DNA of 19,601 bases from Bacilli bacterium. Its GTDB lineage: Bacteria; Bacillota_I; Bacilli_A; RF39; UBA660. Each line of letters starts with the position of its first letter. Position 1 is the stretch's first letter. The position numbers and the translations under genes are program-made. This document shows positions 14,414-19,601 of the stretch, piece after piece. Location: the NCBI GenBank assembly GCA_028699175.1, contig JAQVVC010000010.1:1-19601 (forward strand). Reading direction: 5' to 3'. A model generated the notes under the pieces. That model was not told where the DNA came from. It did not search any database and saw nothing but the letters and a program-made list of their open reading frames with translations.

Positions 14414-14866
14414 TTATTTCTTTTTAGCATCTCTTCTCGTATACTTTACACTTTTTTCATATTTTTTAAGTGCTATATATGCTAATAAAGTAGATACTAT
14501 AATACCAAGAATTGATAACGTTATTGTATTAACTAGCACCGAAATATCCTTTAAATCTATCTTTAATATATCGTATAATAAACCATATGAGAATACAAAG
14601 CCTATTACAGCAGCAATTAATACATAAATTAAATTATTTAGAAAAGCTTTTAAAACAGATAATTTTCTTTCCAAAATTTTAGATGTACCAAGTAATACTA
14701 TAGTTCCATTAAGTAATGTCGGTATTGCAGATGCTAACATAGCATTAATAACATTAGGCATTATTTCTTTTGTATTAACACCAGCTAATGTATTGATAAT
14801 CCCACCAAGTACTGCTCCTACTATTACCCCTGGAATCAATTGCTTAATTATATCTTTTTTTTTCAT
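14414..14866 (-). CDS. Four-helix membrane protein of unknown function
   Basis: This 150-residue protein has four predicted membrane segments (about 10-30, 42-62, 72-97 and 108-132), a short basic start (MKKKDIIKQ) and a basic tail (KKYEKSVKYTRRDAKKK). The tail suggests a cytoplasmic C-terminus by the positive-inside rule. The first segment is glycine-rich (GVIVGAVLGGIINTL). The gene starts 15 bases after the buk stop with an AAGGAG ribosome binding site, so it is the last member of the ACP operon. I do not recognise the family. A role in moving the acid made by the Buk-type enzyme would fit the operon, but nothing in the sequence demonstrates it. Confidence 0.8.
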   Translation of the reverse strand: MKKKDIIKQLIPGVIVGAVLGGIINTLAGVNTKEIMPNVINAMLASAIPTLLNGTIVLLGTSKILERKLSVLKAFLNNLIYVLIAAVIGFVFSYGLLYDILKIDLKDISVLVNTITLSILGIIVSTLLAYIALKKYEKSVKYTRRDAKKK

Positions 14867-14880
14867 GAATACACTCCTTT

Positions 14881-15984
14881 TTATAAATTTTTAAATACTG
14901 GTTCACCAGTATATTCGACTGCTTTTTCTACCCCACTTAATACTCTTATTGCCCCTTGAGACAATGCTTCTAATTCAAACTCTCCATTCATGACAACAAC
15001 TTTTGATAATTTACCAATATATTTTTTTAAATGGGTAACTAAATATTCATCATTAGATAAACCACCAGTTAATAAAATAGCACTACAATTACATTTTAAA
15101 GCAACATACATTGCCCCAATTTGCTTAGCAATTTGATAAATCATAGCATCATAAACTGCTTTAGCACGTTTATTACCATTTTTAATCTCTTTGACAACTT
15201 CCCTAGCATCATTAGTATTCAACCAAGCTAATAATCCACCTGTTTTATTAATTAAACCATTAAGTTCTTTTTCTGTATATTTACCACTAAAACATAATTT
15301 AATTAACGGTTTAGCAGGTACAAAACCACTTCTAGTAGGTGTCATCGGTCCATCACCATTAACAATATCATTAGAATCAATCATTCTTCCATGATTATGT
15401 GCTGCAATAGAAATACCACCACCTAAATGACAAACAATAAGATTTAAATCAGAATACTTAACTCCTATTTTATTAGTATAACGATTAGCAACTTCTTTTT
15501 GATTTAATGCATGTATTCTACTCTCCCTATAAATTTCTGGAATTCCTGTTAATCTAGCGACCAAATTATATTCATCAACATCGGGAGGATTAACAACAAA
15601 AGAAGGCTTATTATACTTCTTACCAAACTCATATGATATAGTTGCACCTAATGTAGCAGGATGTTTGATAGTAAAACACATATTAGCATGTTCATATAGT
15701 TTTTCATTAATTATATAAGTTCCACCAGGACAATTAACAAGTCCTCCTCCTCTTCCAGAGAAAGCATCAATAGTTTCTAACTGAATATTATTCTCTTTAA
15801 GTATTTTAGTAACAACATTCAATCTAAACTCTTTTTGATCAGATATTTCCTTAAAAGGAGCTAATTCATTTAAAGAATGATCGATTGTAGTTTTAAAAAC
15901 ACATTTATCATTATCAAAAACACCAATTTTAGTACTAGTAGAACCAGGATTAATTGTTAAAATTCTAAAATGTTTATTTTCCAC
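14881..15984 (-). CDS. buk: Butyrate kinase-type acyl kinase
   Basis: This 367-residue protein of the acetokinase (ASKHA) fold has NPGSTSTKIGVFD at about residues 11-23 (phosphate-binding loop), GGRGGLVNCPGG near 80, FVVNPPDVDEY, LIVCHLGGGISIAAHNHGRMIDSNDIVNGDGPMTPTRSG near 190-230 and the adenosine loop ILLTGGLSNDEY near 300. These are the diagnostic motifs of butyrate kinase rather than acetate kinase. It makes acid plus ATP from acyl phosphate. The start is GTG at 15984, inside the end of the upstream phosphotransacylase gene (11-base overlap), with AGGTGAT seven bases before it, so the two are translationally coupled. Substrate may be butyrate, isobutyrate or another short or branched acid. 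Confidence 0.93.
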   Translation of the reverse strand: MENKHFRILTINPGSTSTKIGVFDNDKCVFKTTIDHSLNELAPFKEISDQKEFRLNVVTKILKENNIQLETIDAFSGRGGGLVNCPGGTYIINEKLYEHANMCFTIKHPATLGATISYEFGKKYNKPSFVVNPPDVDEYNLVARLTGIPEIYRESRIHALNQKEVANRYTNKIGVKYSDLNLIVCHLGGGISIAAHNHGRMIDSNDIVNGDGPMTPTRSGFVPAKPLIKLCFSGKYTEKELNGLINKTGGLLAWLNTNDAREVVKEIKNGNKRAKAVYDAMIYQIAKQIGAMYVALKCNCSAILLTGGLSNDEYLVTHLKKYIGKLSKVVVMNGEFELEALSQGAIRVLSGVEKAVEYTGEPVFKNL

Positions 15985-16987
15985 GTTTTAAATCACCTGC
16001 TCTAACTACTGAGAATACAATATTACCTACAAGTTCATCAACAGGTGCTCCTCTTGAACAATCACTAGCAATTAACCTAAAACCCTGTAAAAGAGGCCCA
16101 TAAGCACTAGAATTTCCAAATTGTTGTATTAATTTAACACCAATATTACCAGCATTTAAATCTGGGAATATAATAATATTTGCTCTTCCAGCTACATTAC
16201 TTTTAACTTTAACTTTTTTCTTAGCAACTTCTGAAACAATAGCCGAATCTAATTGAAATTCACCTTCAATAAATAAATCAGGTCTTTTTTCATTAGCTAT
16301 TTTAACAGCATTTTTAACTTTTTCATTTAATTCTGAAGAAGCCCCACCAAGTGTAGTATAAGAAAGCAAAGCACAACGAGGTACCCAATCAGTAATAGCT
16401 TTTATTGTGTCACAAGCACTAATCGCAATACTTGCGAGTTCAGAAGCATTAGGATTTTGACAAACTGCCGAATCTCCAAATGCTAGTAAATGACCACCAT
16501 CACTAAAAGTATAATTTGGTAAATTAGCAATACCGATACTAGATACTACATCCAAATTGTCTTGTAAACCAATAATAGTTTGAGCAGCATATATAATATC
16601 TCCAGTAGTAGATTTAATTCCTGCAAAAGTAACATCAACATCTCCTACAGCTTCAACCATTAATGCCAAATTTAAAGGTTCATTCATTCTTCTTTTTAAA
16701 GATTTCTCACCATAAATAATATGCGGAAGATTTAAATATCTTTTCAATACATCTTCTTTATATGATTCATCATTAACATCAATAAATTCATATTTAGAAT
16801 AATTTATCAATGCTTTTTCAAGAAAATCGATTAATTCTTTTTTATCTCCTACTAATACTGGATAACAATATCCTTCTTTAAAAGCAATATCTATAGCTTG
16901 AATCATTTTTTCATCATCAGCCTCAGGAAAAGCCACCCTCATAGGGGCAGCCTTAGCTTTGGTTTTAACGTTTACCATTAAATCCAT
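15974..16987 (-). CDS. Phosphate acetyl/butyryltransferase family enzyme
   Basis: This 337-residue phosphotransacylase of the Pta/Ptb family converts acyl-CoA and phosphate to acyl phosphate and CoA. Visible motifs: MRVAFPEADDEKMIQA near the N-terminus; VDVTFAGIKSTTGDIIYAAQTII; then CALLSYTTLGGAS, ANIIIFPDLNAGNIGVKLIQ and GPLLQGF. Near the end come DCSRGAPVDELV and VFSVVRAGD. The SYTxxG, FPDLNAGNIG and GPxLQG blocks and the length (about 330) look more like acetyl-type Pta than the 300-residue clostridial Ptb, yet its partner is a butyrate-type kinase. True acyl specificity is therefore open. The ATG at 16987 follows AAGGAG. It is in an operon with the hydrolase upstream (12-base gap) and overlaps buk. 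Confidence 0.9.
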   Translation of the reverse strand: MDLMVNVKTKAKAAPMRVAFPEADDEKMIQAIDIAFKEGYCYPVLVGDKKELIDFLEKALINYSKYEFIDVNDESYKEDVLKRYLNLPHIIYGEKSLKRRMNEPLNLALMVEAVGDVDVTFAGIKSTTGDIIYAAQTIIGLQDNLDVVSSIGIANLPNYTFSDGGHLLAFGDSAVCQNPNASELASIAISACDTIKAITDWVPRCALLSYTTLGGASSELNEKVKNAVKIANEKRPDLFIEGEFQLDSAIVSEVAKKKVKVKSNVAGRANIIIFPDLNAGNIGVKLIQQFGNSSAYGPLLQGFRLIASDCSRGAPVDELVGNIVFSVVRAGDLKRGK

Positions 16988-16999
16988 AACATTATCTCC

Positions 17000-18805
17000 T
17001 TATCTATAAACATAATCTCCATCTTCATATCTTGGAGGTATTTCAGGTACTAATAAGTATGAATCATATTTTCCACCAGTATGAATAACATGTTTTCCTT
17101 TATTATCTGGGAACCAAACAAGTGGTTCAAACCATTCATCACGAATATATCTTCCAGCAATTTGGATTTGCAGTTTTTGACCTTTATGCCAAATTCTTGA
17201 TAATGGCCAAATCTCAATATCAACTGGAACAACTTCTCCTTTTTTTAATTTTTCATATCTATCAAATGTATAAATTGGTTTAAACTCAGTAGATTCAACT
17301 TCATCTAAATGCCTCATAGAAACACGAAGTTTACCCCAAGCACCAGGATGACGTTCAGAACCAAATATTGTAACTGGTAAAAATTCCCCTTTAGTAGATA
17401 ATTTCCTAATAGTTATAAATAGATCCATATCATCATGTCCTCTAGCTTCTACCCATAGTCTTAATTTTAAATAACCAGTTATTTCTGTATCTTTTCTAAA
17501 TGTATAATCAAAGGTAGTTAATTCAGTAGCTCCATCATAAGAAACTTCTGCTTCTTTTTTAACTGGAGCATCTCCTGCTTTTCCAGTTGCAGCATTCAAA
17601 TATAATTTTTTATATTGAGTTCTAGCAAGAGGCCATTCATTTTCAGGCCGATTCGTTTGATAAGGATATTCAAAAGCATCCATAACTTCCATACGAATTT
17701 TTGGGGTTAATTCCCAACCATTATAAATATTTTTTAAATATCTATCAAAAAATCTCTTTAAATCTTCTATCATATCTGGATTATATGTATCAGGCCATTC
17801 AAACTTTTGATGACATCTCATCCATTTCTTCTTTGATTTAACTTTTGTAAACCCTTCCCAAGCACCTCTCAAATGGAAATGATTCCAATTACAAGTTGCA
17901 TAAACAGGGATATTAATTTTCTCAAAATGAGGAATTTTATCTTGCCAATAAGGATTTGTTACAAAAGGACATTTTTTCGCCATAGCGAGAGTATTATCTA
18001 AATAACCAATACCTTGGGCAGCAATAACGATAGATCCACCAAAGAATCCAGGTATACCACCTTCAACAATACTTTCACGATATTGATCACCTGTAGCTTC
18101 CCATGGTGCTATGCAAGCTAAATGAGGTGGTTGTTCAGCAGCAATTCGCCATTGACACATTGCAACCCCAGAATTACCAAACATCCCAATTTTTCCATCA
18201 CACCATTTTTGGGTAGCTGCCCATTCAATAAAGTCATATCCATCTCTTCCTTCTTGGGTAGAGAATTGAATTTGATCTCCTTCAGAATTTCCAATCCCTC
18301 TAGGATCTACATTGGCAACAGCATATCCATGATTACACCAATACATAGGATCAGGTGCTTCAAATTTACATATATCAGATACAGCACCAGTAGGAACACC
18401 CATCGGTCTAAAAATTTGAACCGGTTGATGCCATGGTTGTTTACCAAAAAAAGACCAGGCAATAATTAACGGAACTGGTTTTTCCGTTGCACTTTTTGGC
18501 ATATAAATATCGGCATAAATTTTAACTCCATCTCTAAGAGTTATGACTTCATCTTGTAGACATAATATTTCTTCTTTATCATCAACAAAATATTTGGTCG
18601 TATTAATAGGAACTTTTACGCAATAATTTATCATTTCTTCACGAGGTATTTTTGCTAATTCATCAGGCATAACAGGTTGCGTCATTTTAGTAAAAATTAC
18701 ATCTTCACTAGTTCCATCTGGAAAATTAACTTTTACTAACTTCTCATCTCTTTTTGGCATTTCTTTTGGTAAAGAAAGCTCATTTTCAATTTCTTTTTTA
18801 CTCAT
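17000..18805 (-). CDS. CocE/NonD family alpha/beta hydrolase (X-Pro dipeptidyl-peptidase S15-like)
   Basis: I place the start at ATG 18805-18803, right after GGAAGG. A longer frame from 18823 would put that site inside the gene. The 601-residue product has an S15-type catalytic domain (about 85-370) with DGVKIYADIYMPK, the DPRGIGNSEG loop, the nucleophile elbow GMFGNSGVAMCQW (Ser about 212) and a likely catalytic His (about 332) in RCHQKFEWPDTY. The PepX_C beta-jelly-roll follows (EWPLARTQYKKLYLN, then ELTTFDYTF and LRLWVEARGHDDMDLFITI). The usual Asp of the triad near WxDH is replaced here (NWNHFHLRG), so the acid is unclear. It has no signal peptide, so it is cytoplasmic. Relatives hydrolyse esters, amides or acyl-proline peptides. 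Association with ACP, Pta and Buk suggests acyl-ester or thioester cleavage. Confidence 0.85.
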   Translation of the reverse strand: MSKKEIENELSLPKEMPKRDEKLVKVNFPDGTSEDVIFTKMTQPVMPDELAKIPREEMINYCVKVPINTTKYFVDDKEEILCLQDEVITLRDGVKIYADIYMPKSATEKPVPLIIAWSFFGKQPWHQPVQIFRPMGVPTGAVSDICKFEAPDPMYWCNHGYAVANVDPRGIGNSEGDQIQFSTQEGRDGYDFIEWAATQKWCDGKIGMFGNSGVAMCQWRIAAEQPPHLACIAPWEATGDQYRESIVEGGIPGFFGGSIVIAAQGIGYLDNTLAMAKKCPFVTNPYWQDKIPHFEKINIPVYATCNWNHFHLRGAWEGFTKVKSKKKWMRCHQKFEWPDTYNPDMIEDLKRFFDRYLKNIYNGWELTPKIRMEVMDAFEYPYQTNRPENEWPLARTQYKKLYLNAATGKAGDAPVKKEAEVSYDGATELTTFDYTFRKDTEITGYLKLRLWVEARGHDDMDLFITIRKLSTKGEFLPVTIFGSERHPGAWGKLRVSMRHLDEVESTEFKPIYTFDRYEKLKKGEVVPVDIEIWPLSRIWHKGQKLQIQIAGRYIRDEWFEPLVWFPDNKGKHVIHTGGKYDSYLLVPEIPPRYEDGDYVYR

Positions 18806-18819
18806 TTTTACCTTCCTTT

Positions 18820-19059
18820 TCATTCACAACTTTTTGCAATAACTTCAGCAGCTTGTTCAATAGTCTCAGCATGCATTAATTCAGGATATTTAATATAACA
18901 ATCATATTCTTCTTCAAATTCTGAAATAATGCCAGCCAGTTCAAGACTTCTTAAATCAATCTCAGTTTTGATTTTCGTATTTCCTGAAAGAGTGGATTTA
19001 TCTACACCCATTTTAGAAGCAGTCTTTTCAATCAGCTTATATAATATTTCTTCTTTCAT
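18820..19059 (-). CDS. Acyl carrier protein, atypical (RSL at the carrier serine)
   Basis: This 79-residue acidic four-helix carrier protein resembles ACP or D-alanyl carrier proteins. The expected phosphopantetheine serine is Ser38 in EIDLRSLELAGIISEFEEEY, where most ACPs have DSL; here the residue before Ser is Arg. The downstream helix pattern (L-E-L-x-x-I-I-x-x-F-E-E-E-Y) and the late helix with ETIEQAAEVI are typical. It is the first gene of the operon, with GGAGAG before the ATG and an extended -10 promoter about 45 bases upstream. It is separate from any fatty-acid synthesis genes, so it is probably a dedicated carrier for the pathway of its operon partners. It ends in TGA. Confidence 0.88.
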   Translation of the reverse strand: MKEEILYKLIEKTASKMGVDKSTLSGNTKIKTEIDLRSLELAGIISEFEEEYDCYIKYPELMHAETIEQAAEVIAKSCE

Positions 19060-19104
19060 TTTTCACTCTCCTTCCATCAATAAATTAATTATTATCCTAA
19101 TATG

Positions 19105-19113
19105 ATTATATCA
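19105..19113 (-). promoter_or_regulatory. Extended -10 promoter of the ACP-hydrolase-pta-buk operon
   Basis: The minus strand reads TGATATAAT, a perfect extended -10, with a weak -35 (TTTCAT) 16 bases upstream. Just beyond it lies the 10-base palindrome TGAAATTTCA (19134-19143), a plausible operator site overlapping the upstream promoter edge. Confidence 0.6.
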
Positions 19114-19148
19114 CAAATTTAATTTTATGAAAGTGAAATTTCAACAAA

Positions 19149-19179
19149 AAAAAGAAGCATTGACAAATTGCTTCTTTTT
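19149..19179. terminator. Strong intrinsic terminator upstream of the ACP operon
   Basis: AAAAAGAAGCA (19149-19159) and TGCTTCTTTTT (19169-19179) form an 11-base-pair stem with a 9-base loop, with T/U residues following on the minus strand. No plus-strand gene precedes it, so it most likely ends a minus-strand RNA coming from 19302 or beyond. Confidence 0.8.
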
Positions 19180-19302
19180 AGTTTGATCATTATTAACTTA
19201 GTCAAGTTAACAATGCTTATCTTATGGGTTACTCTCCCAAACAGCTGCTACTTAATAGTGATAAGATTGCATATTAACAATATCAAATAATTAATCGTTA
19301 CA
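19149..19302 (-). ncRNA. Candidate structured RNA (small RNA or riboswitch-type attenuator)
   Basis: A minus-strand transcript from the TATAAT at 19314-19309 would be about 150 nt and end at the terminator above. It contains a long helix between 19278-19260 and 19221-19206 (GTTAA, CAAT and CTTATC pairing with GATAAG, ATTG and TTAAC). The helix encloses a domain with a TGGG...CCCA hairpin (19225-19239, loop AGAGTAA) and the self-complementary CAGCTG. A 12-base-pair hairpin at 19215-19204 / 19099+100-19088+100 (that is, 19204-19215 with 19188-19199) competes with the long helix. No open reading frame of note is present. It matches none of the riboswitch, 6S, SRP or tmRNA consensus patterns I know. 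Identity unknown. Confidence 0.5.
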
Positions 19303-19308
19303 AACTAA

Positions 19309-19314
19309 ATTATA
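19309..19314 (-). promoter_or_regulatory. Candidate -10 element for the structured RNA
   Basis: A perfect TATAAT on the minus strand ends a few bases before the proposed RNA start. No good -35 is present at 16-18 bases; the upstream sequence is the first 44-base direct repeat. Confidence 0.4.
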
Positions 19315-19320
19315 ACCAAT

Positions 19321-19364
19321 TCATATAAAATAATAAACAATGCAGTAGATTAAATTATATAAAC
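19321..19364. repeat. Imperfect direct repeat, copy A
   Basis: This 44-base unit shares the blocks TCATATAAAA, AATAAAC, AGTAGATT and TTATATAAA, in the same order and near-identical spacing, with copy B starting 57 bases later. It lies just upstream of the structured RNA's -10 element. Confidence 0.6.
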
Positions 19365-19377
19365 AATTACATATATT

Positions 19378-19421
19378 TCATATAAAACAATAAACTAAAA
19401 GTAGATTGACTTATATAAAAC
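19378..19421. repeat. Imperfect direct repeat, copy B
   Basis: This copy matches copy A at the four blocks and differs mainly between AATAAAC and AGTAGATT and just after AGTAGATT. The copies are separated by only 13 bases. No third copy is visible to position 19477. Confidence 0.6.
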
Positions 19422-19477
19422 TTTCTCTATTAAGTAATATTATTATAATATATAAAACTATTATTGTAAATAATAAT

Positions 19478-19601
19478 TCACAATTTAGAAATAGAAACTA
19501 TCAAATCATTGTAAACATATGACACAATAGAAGTATCTAAACCATTTACTTCTTTTAAATTAGTATTTAACCCTATACCTATTCTTTTCAAACAAGCTTC
19601 T
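19478..19601 (-). CDS. C-terminal 40 residues of a gene cut by the right edge
   Basis: A minus-strand frame is open from the right edge and ends at TGA (19480-19478). The visible part reads EACLKRIGIGLNTN, then LKEVNGLDTSIVSY and VYNDLIVSISKL, with protein-like codon choice matching the neighbours. The family cannot be recognised from this fragment. It points toward the structured RNA and the ACP operon, with about 160 bases to the proposed RNA start and no obvious terminator in between. Confidence 0.5.
   Translation of the reverse strand, partial: EACLKRIGIGLNTNLKEVNGLDTSIVSYVYNDLIVSISKL

Larger units (their letters stand above)
19060..19477. other. 418-base intergenic region
   Basis: From right to left this gap holds an A/T-rich stretch with no clear signal (19422-19477), two imperfect direct repeats, a -10 element, the structured RNA candidate, its terminator, a short palindrome and the ACP operon promoter. 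No convincing protein-coding frame was seen in it. Confidence 0.7.

Noticed and set aside
19222..19243. Minus-strand TTTGGGAGAGTAACCC resembles the 3' part of 5S rRNA (GGGAGAGTAGG).
   Set aside because: The rest of 5S is missing: no matching 5' strand, no conserved CCGAAC loop, and the flanking helix pairs locally. Treated as chance within the structured RNA.
19321..19421. Degenerate CRISPR array with two repeats.
   Set aside because: The copies differ at several positions, the intervening piece is only 13 bases, there is no third copy, and no cas gene is visible.

Overview
The window is strongly AT-rich with Ala/Ile/Lys/Asn-rich proteins. It uses TAA, TAG and TGA as true stops and reads tryptophan from TGG. 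Strong GGAGG or GGTGAT ribosome binding sites, RecU, DnaD, YsxC/EngB, a bifunctional class A PBP and the sporulation genes spoIIIAH, gerE and gerM indicate a low-GC Firmicute. Probably it is a gut-type Bacilli/Erysipelotrichia-like lineage; this placement is inferred from gene content, not from a database search.

Layout. (1) 1-3560, minus strand: a truncated small membrane protein gene, der (GTPase), a pair of type IV prepilin-like genes flanking a small membrane protein gene, and ysxC/engB. (2) 3665-6971, plus strand: recU overlapping a PBP1A gene, the usual Firmicutes pair. (3) 7039-8767, minus: a dnaD-like gene and a CCA-adding-enzyme-type gene. (4) 8839-11079, minus: a C39-peptidase ABC exporter followed by two very short overlapping genes for double-glycine-leader peptides. 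This is a compact candidate two-peptide bacteriocin locus. (5) 11233-13117, plus: a possible 18-residue peptide, spoIIIAH, gerE and gerM, a small sporulation cluster divergent from the bacteriocin operon. (6) 13142-14269, minus: an AI-2E family permease. (7) 14414-19059, minus: a likely operon of acyl carrier protein, CocE/NonD-type hydrolase, phosphate acetyl/butyryltransferase, butyrate kinase-type enzyme and a small membrane protein. (8) 19060-19477: a 418-base gap with an extended -10 promoter, a structured RNA candidate with its own promoter and terminator, and two imperfect 44-base direct repeats. A truncated gene follows at the right edge.

Working together: Pta-like and Buk-like enzymes normally turn an acyl-CoA into acyl phosphate and then a free acid plus ATP. 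Here they are co-transcribed with an ACP and an alpha/beta hydrolase, suggesting an acyl-group salvage or specialised acyl-transfer pathway. The bacteriocin exporter would cleave and secrete the two small peptides encoded immediately downstream. Several predicted extracytoplasmic products carry cysteines in even or pairable numbers, suggesting that disulfide formation is used outside the cell.

The most interesting items are the unannotated two-peptide bacteriocin locus at 8839-9131 and the switch-like structured RNA at about 19149-19302, in which one segment can pair in three mutually exclusive ways. Next come the ACP-hydrolase-Pta-Buk operon and a hairpin that occludes the gerE ribosome binding site.
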